This document shows positions 7,384 through 16,264 of a DNA stretch of 20,852 nt, in pieces. Position 1 is the stretch's first letter; the number at the start of each line of letters is the position of its first letter. Both the position numbers and the translations under genes were made by a program. The stretch comes from Gallionellaceae bacterium UBA6222. GTDB lineage: Bacteria; Pseudomonadota; Gammaproteobacteria; Burkholderiales; Gallionellaceae. The stretch spans positions 1 through 20,852 of the forward strand of contig DISA01000053.1 of assembly GCA_002421915.1 (NCBI GenBank). The letters run 5' to 3'. The notes under the pieces are model-generated. The model made no database searches. It worked only from the letters and a program-made list of their open reading frames with translations, and was not told where the DNA came from.

Positions 7384-8793
7384 ATGAAGCGCATCATCCC
7401 GTTACTGACCTTTCTGCTCATGCCCGTTTTGGCACAGGCATCCGGTGACGGTGCGCGCCTGGATCTGACCGGGCAGTGGGTGGGGGTCACCGCGCTGGCA
7501 CTGTTCTTTGTGGCTTATCTGGCGGTGATGGCGGAAGAGTTTACCCACCTGCGCAAATCCAAGCCGGTGATGCTGGCGGCCGGCATCATCTGGGGATTGA
7601 TCGCCTGGTATTACCAGTCGCACGAGATTCCGCATGTGGTGGAAACCGCCTTGCGCCACAACCTGGAGGAATATGCCGAGTTAATGCTGTTCCTGATCGT
7701 CGCGATGACCTACATCAACGCGCTGGATGAGCGCAATACGTTCGAGGCGCTGCGCTCCTGGCTGATCCGCAAGGGCTTCAGCTATCGAGCCCTGTTCTGG
7801 GTGACCGGGGTGATCGCCTTCTTTCTGTCCGCCATCGCCGACAACCTCACCACGGCCTTGCTGATGGGGGCAGTAGTGATGGCGGTGGGACATGGCAACC
7901 CGAAGTTCGTGGTGCTGGCGCTGATCAACGTGGTTGTCGCCGCCAACGCGGGTGGTGCTTTCTCGCCGTTCGGAGACATCACCACGCTGATGGTGTGGCA
8001 GAAGAATATTGTGGCCAGCAACGGACCGATCGGCTTCTGGACGTTCTTCCATCTGTTCCTGCCATCATTGGTGAACTGGATGATTCCGGCCATCGTCATG
8101 CACCTGTTCTTGCCCAATGCCAAGCCGGAGGGTGGCGGCAAGATGGTCGAGATGAAGCGCGGTGCGCTGATTATCGCGGCTCTGTTTTTGTGCACCATCG
8201 CGCTGGCGGTTAGTTTCCATAGCGTGCTCGAACTGCCCCCGGTGATCGGCATGCTCACCGGCATGGCGCTGCTCAAGTTCTATGCCTTCTACCTGCGCAT
8301 GACCACCAGCGGGCGCGCACAAAAAGAGGTCAGCGAGATTGGCAGCCCGGCGGCATTCGATATTTATCGTGAGGTGGCGCGCAGCGAATGGGACACCCTG
8401 TTCTTCTTTTACGGCGTGGTGATGTGCGTGGGAGGTCTCGGTTTCATCGGCTACCTCGGCATGATCTCCGCCGTGATCTACGGCGACTGGGGCGCGACCA
8501 ACGCCAACATCGCGATCGGCCTGATCTCGGCGGTGGTGGATAACATTCCCGTCATGTTCGCGGTGCTGACCATGCAGCCCGACATGTCCATCGGCCAATG
8601 GTTGCTGGTCACGCTGACCGCCGGGGTCGGTGGCTCGTTGTTGTCCATCGGCTCGGCGGCGGGCGTGGCGCTGATGGGCCAGGCCCGCGGTGTCTATACC
8701 TTCTTCGCCCATCTCAAATGGACGCCGGTCATTGCCTTGGGGTATGCCGGCAGTATCGCCACCCACCTGGCCTTCAACCACACGTTGTTTTAA
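7384..8793 (+). CDS. nhaD: NhaD-type sodium:proton antiporter
   Basis: A 469-residue polytopic membrane protein of the ion-transporter superfamily. It begins with a cleavable-looking signal (MKRIIPLLTFLLMPVLAQAS), as known for NhaD, followed by about 12 hydrophobic segments. Recognisable NhaD segments include VAYLAVMAEEFTHLRKSKPV, FLSAIADNLTTALLMG, NAGGAFSPFGDITTLMVW and VVDNIPVMFAVL; the DN and SPFGD regions belong to the transport core. NhaD exchanges Na+ or Li+ for H+ across the inner membrane. The start at 7384 is set by GGAGAA upstream (7372-7377) and by the signal; the open frame from 7297 has neither. Its stop overlaps the tamA ATG (TAATG), so it leads a nhaD-tamA-tamB operon. The link between an antiporter and TAM is unexplained. 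Confidence 0.92.
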   Translation: MKRIIPLLTFLLMPVLAQASGDGARLDLTGQWVGVTALALFFVAYLAVMAEEFTHLRKSKPVMLAAGIIWGLIAWYYQSHEIPHVVETALRHNLEEYAELMLFLIVAMTYINALDERNTFEALRSWLIRKGFSYRALFWVTGVIAFFLSAIADNLTTALLMGAVVMAVGHGNPKFVVLALINVVVAANAGGAFSPFGDITTLMVWQKNIVASNGPIGFWTFFHLFLPSLVNWMIPAIVMHLFLPNAKPEGGGKMVEMKRGALIIAALFLCTIALAVSFHSVLELPPVIGMLTGMALLKFYAFYLRMTTSGRAQKEVSEIGSPAAFDIYREVARSEWDTLFFFYGVVMCVGGLGFIGYLGMISAVIYGDWGATNANIAIGLISAVVDNIPVMFAVLTMQPDMSIGQWLLVTLTAGVGGSLLSIGSAAGVALMGQARGVYTFFAHLKWTPVIALGYAGSIATHLAFNHTLF

Positions 8794-10559
8794 TGGCAGC
8801 AGAGTTTCCCCGATCACGATGGGTGGCGGCATGGCGCGGATACCTGCTGGGACTACTGCTTGTTTTTAGTTCGCAACCTCTGTACGCACAAGGCAGCAGC
8901 ATTCCCGGAGTAATCCTGAATGCACCGGAGGCGGTGCGTGAAATACTGAAAGCGCATTTTGTCCTGCCCGACAAGCTGTTGCTGAACGAGAATGAGCGCG
9001 CCACCTTCCTGCGCCGTGCCCGGCGCGAGATTCCGGAACTGTTGGCGACCGAGGGATTTTTCTCTGCCACCGTCAAACTGCGCCGGGTAATAAGCCCGGG
9101 CGTGCTCGAACTTGATGTGGCCACGGGCCCGCTCACGCGGGTGGCGAAGGTCGAAATCGACGTGCGCGGTGATTTGCAGCGCGAAGTGCAGCGTGTGCGG
9201 GCGGTGCACCAAACCTGGTTGCTCCCGGCCGGTAGTGCGTTCCGGTCTGCGGCTTGGGACCAAGCCAAAAGCGAGTTGCTGGCAACGGTCGCGCGCACAG
9301 ATTTTGCGACAGCGCGACTCGTCACCAGTGAGGCGGAGGTGGATGTGGCGGCGGCCGGTGCGCGCCTGCATGTGGTGATCGATTCCGGCCCGCGCTACGT
9401 GTTTGGCGATTTGAAATTGAGCGGATTGGAGCGTTACGAACCGCTGTTGGTCGAGCGCCAGAGCACATTCAAACCAGGTGCCCCATACCGGCGCAGCCAA
9501 CTGCTGGATTTTCAGGCGAAATTGCAGAAATTACCGCAGTTCAGTTCCATCATCGTGCAATTGGACACGGCAACGGCCGAGCCAACCGCAGACGGCAGCC
9601 TGCGGGCGCCGGTTAACGTGCAAGTGGTGGAGGCGCAGTCGCGCAAACTCGCGTTCGGTATCGGATACAGCACCAACCACGGGGTGCGCAACGAAATCAA
9701 TTACCAGAGTTACAACTTTCTCAATCAGGCATGGATGCTCAAAACACAAGCCGTGGCGGAACAGAACCGGCAGGCACTGAATCTGGCGCTGGACACGCCA
9801 CCGAATCCGCTGGGTTACTGGCTCGCCTGGCGCAGCGGAATGGAGAAGACGGATATACAGGGGCTGCAGACTCGGCGCGACAAATTTGGGGTAACACGCA
9901 GCCGCATCCAGTTTGATATTGAAACCGGGATCGGCCTCAACTGGCAGCAGGAACGGCGCATTCCGCTGGGGGGCATCCACGAGACTGACCAGGCGTTGGT
10001 GCTTGACTGGCACTGGTATCGGCGCGTGGTGGACAACCCGCTGGCGCCCATGGACGGAGAGGTGACTGAATTGAGGGTGGGTGGCGCGAGCCAGGCTGCC
10101 CTGTCCGACCAGAACTTCGTGCGCAGCCATGCGCGCCACCAGTCATGGATTCCGCTGGGTGCGAACGACGTGCTGTTGCTCCGTGCCGAAGGCGGCTACA
10201 CCGCTTCCGCCAGTCGCCTCGGTATTCCGCAGGAATATTTGTTCCGTGTCGGCGGCACGCAGACGGTGCGCGGCTTCACCTTCCAGAGTCTGGGGTTTGA
10301 AGAAGGTGGCGCAACCGTTGGCGGGCGCGTGATGAGCACCTTGAGCACGGAATATACGCACTGGTTCGGCAATTGGGGTGCGGCATTGTTCGCCGATGCG
10401 GGCGGCGCGGCAGATACCGTGCCCACCCTGAAACTGTCCACCGGCTACGGCTTTGGAGCACGCTGGAAGAGCCCGGTCGGTCCGTTGGCACTGGATTTTG
10501 CGCGCGGCAAGGGCGAGCCCGCACCGCGCATCCACTTTGCGATTGCGGTGGCGTTCTGA
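8793..10559 (+). CDS. tamA: Translocation and assembly module outer-membrane protein TamA
   Basis: A 588-residue Omp85-family protein. After a signal peptide (WRGYLLGLLLVFSSQPLYAQ) come POTRA-type repeats over residues about 35-265, then a 16-strand barrel-like region starting near the segment KLAFGIGYSTNHGVRNEINY. The Omp85 hallmark VRGF sits in FRVGGTQTVRGFTFQSLG, and the protein ends with the aromatic-terminated strand IHFAIAVAF required for outer-membrane insertion. TamA with TamB supports assembly of some autotransporters and lipid transport to the outer membrane. The start at 8793 overlaps the nhaD stop by one base and gives the signal peptide; the frame is open from 8598 but that part lies inside nhaD. 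Its stop overlaps tamB's ATG. The pairing confirms the identity. Confidence 0.93.
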   Translation: MAAEFPRSRWVAAWRGYLLGLLLVFSSQPLYAQGSSIPGVILNAPEAVREILKAHFVLPDKLLLNENERATFLRRARREIPELLATEGFFSATVKLRRVISPGVLELDVATGPLTRVAKVEIDVRGDLQREVQRVRAVHQTWLLPAGSAFRSAAWDQAKSELLATVARTDFATARLVTSEAEVDVAAAGARLHVVIDSGPRYVFGDLKLSGLERYEPLLVERQSTFKPGAPYRRSQLLDFQAKLQKLPQFSSIIVQLDTATAEPTADGSLRAPVNVQVVEAQSRKLAFGIGYSTNHGVRNEINYQSYNFLNQAWMLKTQAVAEQNRQALNLALDTPPNPLGYWLAWRSGMEKTDIQGLQTRRDKFGVTRSRIQFDIETGIGLNWQQERRIPLGGIHETDQALVLDWHWYRRVVDNPLAPMDGEVTELRVGGASQAALSDQNFVRSHARHQSWIPLGANDVLLLRAEGGYTASASRLGIPQEYLFRVGGTQTVRGFTFQSLGFEEGGATVGGRVMSTLSTEYTHWFGNWGAALFADAGGAADTVPTLKLSTGYGFGARWKSPVGPLALDFARGKGEPAPRIHFAIAVAF

Positions 10560-13500
10560 TGAGTATCGAATGGTCGCGTGTGCGTTTTGGTCTGCTGGCC
10601 GTGATAGCCAGTGGCGCAGTGCTGGTGAGTGGGGCGACCTGGTTGTTGGCCAGCAACGGCGGCCTGCGCTGGATGAGCGAGGTGGCACAGGTGCGCAGTG
10701 GGGGTGCACTGAAAATCAGCGGTGTGGGCGGTGCTCTCATCAATACCTTCGGCATCCGGCGTCTGGTATTGCGCGGCAATGGCTGGCGGGTGGAAATGGC
10801 GGAAGTACGCATGCACTGGCAACCGCTAAAATTATTGCGGGGCGAACTGAACATATTGAGTCTGTCGGCGCGCCAGGTTGAGGTGCTGGCTTTGCCCGGC
10901 GACGACCCGTTCGTGTTGCCTGAAACACTGCGTCTGCCGCTTGCAATCGATGTGCGGCAATTGCAGATTGATACCCTGCATCTGTCCAGTCGCGAGAATA
11001 CCCCTCCCGATTTTATTGCCCGTGCGCTACACACCCGCTACCGTGCGGATCAAAACACACACCAATTGCAAGACTTGCGCGCGCGTTTTGCTGCGGGGGA
11101 CGTGAGTGGTGATGCGCGCATCGCGCAGGATGCGCCCTATCCGCTGCAGGCAAATCTCGTCTTGCACGGCGCGCTGCCGCTTGCGGACAAAACGGTCGAA
11201 GTGAACGCGCTGGCGGAAGTGCGCGGTGACTTGCGACAGCTGGAGTTGAATCTCGCGGGTGCGGCAGCGGGGGCGCAGTTGAATGTGGCGCTACAACTGC
11301 TGCCGGCAGAGGCGTCGCCATTGGCACATGCCCGTATCGGTTTTGGCAACGTGGACATGCATTGGCTGGCGCCGGAGGTACCGGCAACATCCCTTTCCGG
11401 CGAAATCGATTTGCGCGGCACAAAGCAGGGCGTGCTGGAGGGTACGGCACAATTGTCCAATATGCGCGCGGCCACCCTGGATCATGGCGGCGTGCCACTG
11501 ACGGGTGTCCGTGCCCGCTTGCGTCTATCGCAAAAAAAACTGCAATTAGATGAGCTTGAATTGCGTTTGCTGCGCAACGGTTTGCTGCAGGGTGAAGCTG
11601 ATTGGCAAATACAGCGCCAGCAAGGCAACGCACGCTTGCAGGTGCGCGCACTCGATCCGGCCGCTCTGGACAGTCGCGCCCCCGTGCTGAATTTGCAGGG
11701 GGCGGTCACACTCGATGCGGGTGCGGCCAACCAGAAAGCACAAATCTCGCTGCGCGATGAAGTATGGCAGTTTGCAGGTGAAGTCCTCAAGCAGGGCTCA
11801 CAGCTCGACTTGAGCCGGTTACGTCTGGCACGGGGAAACGCCGTGCTCACCGGCGGCGGACAACTGAAGCTGGATGGACAACACCAGTTCCGTCTGGATA
11901 CCCGCCTGCAACACCTCAACCTGGCGGAGTTCTCTTCCGCACCGCCGACCGAATTGAATGCCGGTCTGGCCATCAGCGGCGAGTTATTGCCCGCACCCTC
12001 CGGCCTGCTCGATTTTGTGTTCTTCGACAGTCATTTTGGCGGTTACGCCTTTGATGGTGACGGTCGCCTGCGTGTGCTGCCGGGACTGCGTGCAATGGGC
12101 GATTTGAGTGCGTGTTTGGGCGACAACACCTTGAACTTGAATATTGCCTACGGCACAGCGGACGATTACCTGCGCCTGTTACTCGATGCACCGAATCTGG
12201 CGCAAGTCGGCAATGGTCTGGCCGGACAACTCGCCGGACAAATGGAATGGCGCGGCACTCCGGACGAGCCGCTGGCGAGCTTCTCGCTCAAGGGAGAACA
12301 ACTCAAGTTGCCCTCCGGTATCAGCGTGGGCGAACTGGTGACCGGCGGCGCGTTGAACGCGCAAATAATCAGTCTGCACCTGGATGCCAGCACCGCCCGT
12401 TCCGGTGCATTGACGCTACCCCGGGTGAAATTTGATCTTGAGGGAAGTGCGGCACAACACACGCTGCACGCCCAAGCCAGTCTCGTTCGCAACCAGCAAG
12501 CGCTGGGCGACATCAATCTTGCGGCCAGCGGCGGCTGGGCGCGCGCTGAACAAACGTGGCGCTGGCTGGGTGCGCTGGATGCGTTGACCACGCACGGTGT
12601 GTTGCCCTTGCAGCTGCAAACTGCCGTGCCACTGTCGGTGGCGCCGGAGGAAATTACCTTGGGCGCAGCACGATTCGCCATTGCCGGCGGCCACATTGAT
12701 CTGCAGCAAACCCGCTGGTCGCCACAAGGCTGGCACAGCGCGGGCAGCCTGAGCGGGATCGGGGTGCGCGCGGTCGAGGCTGATATGGCGATCGGTTTGG
12801 GCGGATCGCTCGACACACTGCGTTTCGGGGGTGGCTGGGATGTGAGTGCCGCTCCGGAATGGCGCGGCAACATTGATCTGCATCGTGAAAGCGGTGACTG
12901 GATTATCAATGCCGGGAGCAACCAGTATCTTGGTCTGAGCGGGGTTCGGCTCGGTTTGCGGGCAGAAGCCGGCATGGTTGAGTTGCAATTGGATGCCAAT
13001 GGCGAACGCCTGGGAGAATTTTCGGCACTGGCACACATGCCTTATCGCACCGAGGACGGCATACCCGTTATCACCCCGGATGCACCGTTGCGCGGTAAAT
13101 TGAAGCTGCACAGTGCTGACCTTGGCTGGCTGGGACCGATGCTGGATGGCAATCTGCAAAGCGGTGGCAGTCTGCATCTCGAAGCCGAGCTGCTGGGCAC
13201 GCGTGATGTTCCGCGCCTGCTCGGGGAGGCGCGGGGGGATGCGTTGCGCATTGCCCTGCTCGATCAGGGGGTGAGCCTGGAACAGGGCGAGCTGCTGCTG
13301 CGGTTTGCGCCGGATGCCGTGCACATCGACCGCCTTGATTTCACCGCACCGTATCTCGCGCAGCCAAGGGATCCGTTGTTGAGCGAGTATCGTTTGCCCC
13401 GCAAAGCGGGCCGTTTGAGTGCGGCGGGCAGCATCCTGCTTTCGGATGAATCCGGGCAACTGGATGTCGTGGCCGAAGGGCTGCCGCTGGCACAGCGTTC

Positions 13501-14377
13501 TGACCGGTGGCTGATCGTCTCCGGCAAGGCGGAAGCCGCATATGCCAGCAAGACTTTGTCCGTCAGCGGCAATGTCAAGGCCGATGCGGGACTGGTCAAG
13601 CAGTTTCTCAATGACCGCCCAAACTGGTCGGATGATGTGCGGTTGGTGGGGCAGGAGCCTGCCGGAAAGTCCAATTTCTCGCGGGTGGTCGCTTTTAATC
13701 TCGATCTGGGGGACAACTTCTACCTCAATGCAATGGGGCTCGAATCACGTCTGGGCGGCAGGCTTGCGGTGTACGGTGCAGCGGATCAAGCGATGCAGGC
13801 AAGCGGCAGCATTGCCACCGAGGAGGGAGTTCTTGATGTCTATGGCCAGCGCCTCAATGTCGAGCGAGGCATGTTCAATTTTCAGGGGCCACTGGACGAC
13901 CCGGGCCTTAACATCCTGGCCCTGCGCAAGGGTTTGAGCGTGGAAGCGGGTGTGGAAGTAAGGGGTACCGCACGCCATCCCGTCACCCGGCTGGTTTCGA
14001 CACCTAATGTGCCGGATGCGGAAAAACTGTCCTGGATCGTGCTCGGGCGCGTGCCGGAAAGCGGCGGGTTTGATGCCTCACTGCTGCTGGCGGCGGCCGG
14101 CAATGCCATCGGTGGTTCATCCATCGGTCAGGTTGGGCGCACCCTTGGTGTGGATGAATTGTCACTGCATCAGAAAGAGAGCGGCGATCCGCAAAACCAG
14201 GTTGTCATCGTCGGCAAACGGCTTTCCTCGCGTGCCTACCTCAGCTATGAGCAGGGTCTTGCCGACCCCGGTGGCATCACAAAATTCACCTACACCCTCT
14301 CTCCGCGCATCACCCTCGTAACCCGCACCGGCATTGAAGACGCGATTGATCTGTTCTACTCGTTCCGTTTCTATTGA
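10559..14377 (+). CDS. tamB: Translocation and assembly module inner-membrane protein TamB
   Basis: A 1272-residue AsmA-like protein. It has one N-terminal anchor (FGLLAVIASGAVLVSGATWLLA, about 9-30). A very long periplasmic part of repeated beta-strand motifs follows (many LQL/DARLQ-like segments), forming the lipid-carrying groove of this family. The C-terminal DUF490/TamB domain has FNLDLGDNFYLNAMGLESRLGG-like, ASGSIATEEGVLDVYGQ and VRGTARHPVTRLVSTP segments and the terminal FSYRFY-like end (here FYSFRFY) that contacts TamA. TamB bridges inner and outer membranes. The length fits the family (about 1260-1300). The start at 10559 overlaps the tamA stop (TGATG), so translation is probably coupled. 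No terminator is obvious directly after it; a palindromic repeat follows. Confidence 0.93.
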   Translation: MSIEWSRVRFGLLAVIASGAVLVSGATWLLASNGGLRWMSEVAQVRSGGALKISGVGGALINTFGIRRLVLRGNGWRVEMAEVRMHWQPLKLLRGELNILSLSARQVEVLALPGDDPFVLPETLRLPLAIDVRQLQIDTLHLSSRENTPPDFIARALHTRYRADQNTHQLQDLRARFAAGDVSGDARIAQDAPYPLQANLVLHGALPLADKTVEVNALAEVRGDLRQLELNLAGAAAGAQLNVALQLLPAEASPLAHARIGFGNVDMHWLAPEVPATSLSGEIDLRGTKQGVLEGTAQLSNMRAATLDHGGVPLTGVRARLRLSQKKLQLDELELRLLRNGLLQGEADWQIQRQQGNARLQVRALDPAALDSRAPVLNLQGAVTLDAGAANQKAQISLRDEVWQFAGEVLKQGSQLDLSRLRLARGNAVLTGGGQLKLDGQHQFRLDTRLQHLNLAEFSSAPPTELNAGLAISGELLPAPSGLLDFVFFDSHFGGYAFDGDGRLRVLPGLRAMGDLSACLGDNTLNLNIAYGTADDYLRLLLDAPNLAQVGNGLAGQLAGQMEWRGTPDEPLASFSLKGEQLKLPSGISVGELVTGGALNAQIISLHLDASTARSGALTLPRVKFDLEGSAAQHTLHAQASLVRNQQALGDINLAASGGWARAEQTWRWLGALDALTTHGVLPLQLQTAVPLSVAPEEITLGAARFAIAGGHIDLQQTRWSPQGWHSAGSLSGIGVRAVEADMAIGLGGSLDTLRFGGGWDVSAAPEWRGNIDLHRESGDWIINAGSNQYLGLSGVRLGLRAEAGMVELQLDANGERLGEFSALAHMPYRTEDGIPVITPDAPLRGKLKLHSADLGWLGPMLDGNLQSGGSLHLEAELLGTRDVPRLLGEARGDALRIALLDQGVSLEQGELLLRFAPDAVHIDRLDFTAPYLAQPRDPLLSEYRLPRKAGRLSAAGSILLSDESGQLDVVAEGLPLAQRSDRWLIVSGKAEAAYASKTLSVSGNVKADAGLVKQFLNDRPNWSDDVRLVGQEPAGKSNFSRVVAFNLDLGDNFYLNAMGLESRLGGRLAVYGAADQAMQASGSIATEEGVLDVYGQRLNVERGMFNFQGPLDDPGLNILALRKGLSVEAGVEVRGTARHPVTRLVSTPNVPDAEKLSWIVLGRVPESGGFDASLLLAAAGNAIGGSSIGQVGRTLGVDELSLHQKESGDPQNQVVIVGKRLSSRAYLSYEQGLADPGGITKFTYTLSPRITLVTRTGIEDAIDLFYSFRFY

Positions 14378-14417
14378 ATCGGGATTAACTTTGAGGTGCC
14401 GGATTGAGGGTGCAGTT

Positions 14418-14441
14418 TGCAGGCCGGACTTTAGTCCGACA
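14418..14441. repeat. Dispersed palindromic repeat, copy 2
   Basis: Starts TGCAGG and contains CGGACT-TT-AGTCCG (14425-14438). It differs from the copy at 7131-7154 at two of 24 positions. It follows the tamB stop by 40 bases and touches the larger inverted-repeat element that precedes arsC. Confidence 0.7.
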
Positions 14442-14442
14442 T

Positions 14443-14531
14443 GTCGGGTTAACACCCGACCCGCAGGGCGTGATGGTTATCGCGGACAGGTGCGTTCCAA
14501 GCATGAGAGAACCCCTGCGGAGTAACCCGAT
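14443..14531. repeat. Nested inverted-repeat element upstream of arsC
   Basis: TCGGGTTA (14444-14451) is the exact reverse complement of TAACCCGA (14523-14530). Inside it, CCGCAGGG (14461-14468) is the exact reverse complement of CCCTGCGG (14513-14520). The arms are offset by 9 versus 2 bases. A competing local hairpin GTCGGGT-TAAC-ACCCGAC (14443-14460) uses the same left arm. The element ends a base before an ATG at 14532. It may be a small mobile or REP-type element, or a folded 5' leader for arsC. Confidence 0.6.
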
Positions 14532-14579
14532 ATGAATCAACTGAAAACGGCCAAGCCATTTTTACAGGAAGGAAAAGTA

Positions 14580-15077
14580 ATGGATGAAAAACAATACAAC
14601 GTGCTGGTGCTGTGTACCGGCAATTCGGCACGCAGCATCCTCGGTGAAGTGTTGTTCAATCATTTGGGGAAAGGGAAATTCAAAGCCTACAGCGCGGGCA
14701 GTCACCCGGCCGGAAAGGTTAACCCGGGTGCGCTGGAATGGTTGCAGCGACAAGGCTATGACACACGGGGGCTACGCAGCAAAAGTTGGGACGAATTCGC
14801 CGCGCCCGGTGCGCCGGAGTTCGATTTCATCTTCACCGTCTGCGACAAAGCCGCGGGCGAGGCTTGCCCGTTGTGGCCGGGAAAACCCGCCACGGCACAC
14901 TGGGGCATTCCCGATCCTGCACATATCGAAGGAGACGAGGCGCGCCGCGCGGCATTCAATAAAGCCGCCGAGCAGTTGGCGCGGCGCATCCAGTTATTCC
15001 TGTGCCTCCCCATCGACAAGATGGACAAGCTGATCCTGAAAGAAAAACTGGCCGAGATCGGGCGCTTGCAGGACTGA
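14580..15077 (+). CDS. arsC: Arsenate reductase ArsC (thioredoxin-type, LMW-PTP fold)
   Basis: A 165-residue protein that reduces arsenate to arsenite. The phosphate-binding loop is C12-TGNSA-R18 (CX5R), shared with low-molecular-weight tyrosine phosphatases. Two further cysteines, C88 (in FTVCDKAAGE) and C96 (ACPLWPG), fit the redox relay of thioredoxin-coupled ArsC. The GIPDPA segment supplies the general-acid Asp. The start at 14580 is chosen because AGGAAGGA precedes it at good spacing. An in-frame ATG at 14532 would add 16 residues but lies directly at the end of the repeat element and has no ribosome site. The acr3 gene starts three bases after its stop, so reductase and pump form an operon. 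No arsR is found in the window. A phosphatase role is the alternative, made unlikely by the cysteines and the partner gene. Confidence 0.9.
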   Translation: MDEKQYNVLVLCTGNSARSILGEVLFNHLGKGKFKAYSAGSHPAGKVNPGALEWLQRQGYDTRGLRSKSWDEFAAPGAPEFDFIFTVCDKAAGEACPLWPGKPATAHWGIPDPAHIEGDEARRAAFNKAAEQLARRIQLFLCLPIDKMDKLILKEKLAEIGRLQD

Positions 15078-15080
15078 ATC

Positions 15081-16109
15081 ATGAGCATTTTCGAGCGTTA
15101 CCTCACCCTCTGGGTCTTTCTTTGCATCATCATCGGTGTCGTGCTTGGACAAACAATTCCCGCCCCGTTCCAATGGCTGGGAAAGTTGGAAATCGCCCGG
15201 GTCAATATCCCGGTCGGCCTGCTGATCTGGGTGATGATCATTCCCATGTTGCTGCGCATCGACTTCGGTGCCCTGCACGAGGTGCGCAAGCACTGGCGCG
15301 GTATCGGCGTCACCCTGTTTGTCAATTGGGCGGTCAAACCGTTCTCGATGGCACTGCTCGGCTGGATCTTCATCCGCCACCTGTTTGCCTCCCATCTGCC
15401 GGCGGAACAACTCGACAGCTACATCGCCGGACTCATCCTGCTGGCCGCCGCACCCTGCACCGCGATGGTGTTCGTGTGGAGCCGTCTGGTGAATGGCGAG
15501 CCGATGTTTACCCTGAGCCAGGTTGCGCTAAACGATGCCATCATGGTGTTCGCCTTCGCGCCGCTGGTGGCGCTGCTGCTCGGCCTGTCGGCCATTGTTG
15601 TGCCATGGGACACGCTACTTACCTCGGTTTTGCTCTACATCGTGCTACCCGTCATCGTCGCGCAGCTATGGCGCAAATGGCTGCTGGCACGCGGTGAAGC
15701 TGCCCTGCAACACACCTTGGCCGCACTGGGCCCTCTCTCCATCTCCGCCTTGTTGCTCACGCTGATATTGCTGTTTGCCTTCCAGGGTAAAGCTATCGTC
15801 GAACAGCCGCTCATTATCGCCATGCTCGCCGTGCCCATCACCATTCAGGTGTATTTCAATTCGGCGCTGGCCTACTGGCTGAATAAACGTGCCGGCGAGG
15901 CCCATTGCGTGGCCGGACCCTCGGCACTGATCGGTGCCAGCAACTTCTTTGAACTTGCCGTCGCCGCAGCCATCAGTCTGTTCGGCTTCGAATCCGGTGC
16001 AGCCCTCGCCACCGTGGTCGGTGTGCTGATCGAAGTGCCGGTGATGTTGAGCGTGGTGTATATCGTAAGACGGAGCAGGGACTGGTATCAGGCGGCCCCG
16101 GCAAGATGA
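15081..16109 (+). CDS. acr3: ACR3-family arsenite efflux permease
   Basis: A 342-residue membrane protein with about ten transmembrane helices. Family landmarks include IPVGLLIWVMIIPMLLRIDF, AAPCTAMVFVWS with the conserved cysteine needed for As(III) transport, and GPSALIGASNFFELAVAAAI followed by GAALATVVGVLIEVPVMLS near the end. It expels arsenite produced by the upstream ArsC, energised by the proton gradient. It begins three bases after the arsC stop, with a start at ATG 15081; spacing and product argue for one transcript. It belongs to ACR3 (BASS-like fold), not ArsB. A damaged second copy of its 3' end lies at about 20579-20735. No terminator is obvious downstream. Confidence 0.92.
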   Translation: MSIFERYLTLWVFLCIIIGVVLGQTIPAPFQWLGKLEIARVNIPVGLLIWVMIIPMLLRIDFGALHEVRKHWRGIGVTLFVNWAVKPFSMALLGWIFIRHLFASHLPAEQLDSYIAGLILLAAAPCTAMVFVWSRLVNGEPMFTLSQVALNDAIMVFAFAPLVALLLGLSAIVVPWDTLLTSVLLYIVLPVIVAQLWRKWLLARGEAALQHTLAALGPLSISALLLTLILLFAFQGKAIVEQPLIIAMLAVPITIQVYFNSALAYWLNKRAGEAHCVAGPSALIGASNFFELAVAAAISLFGFESGAALATVVGVLIEVPVMLSVVYIVRRSRDWYQAAPAR

Positions 16110-16208
16110 TTCGTTCCGCCCCGGATAAGCTGCATTCAGCCCGTAAGCGGTTTCGGTAAGACGCTCTACCGTTCACGCGCATTCCATCCCGGATTTGGAT
16201 TTGAGGGC

Positions 16209-16217
16209 TGCTATCAT
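16209..16217 (+). promoter_or_regulatory. Candidate extended -10 promoter for the kinase gene
   Basis: TGC followed by TATCAT (16212-16217, 5/6) forms an extended -10 about 48 bases before the ATG at 16265. No -35 is found at standard spacing. The 155-base gap after acr3 has no other gene. Confidence 0.35.
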
Positions 16218-16264
16218 TCAGCCCCATCATCAACCGAAATGCCGTGACCGGGCATACATCATCC

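Noticed and set aside
8598..8792. Upstream extension of the tamA frame
   Set aside because: It lies inside nhaD and would bury the signal peptide; the TAATG junction at 8791-8795 is the better start.
10373..10558. Upstream extension of the tamB frame
   Set aside because: It lies inside tamA; the TGATG junction and N-terminal anchor define the start at 10559.
14532..14579. Longer arsC start at 14532
   Set aside because: It has no ribosome site, abuts the repeat element, and the added residues precede the normal N-terminus; 14580 has AGGAAGGA upstream.
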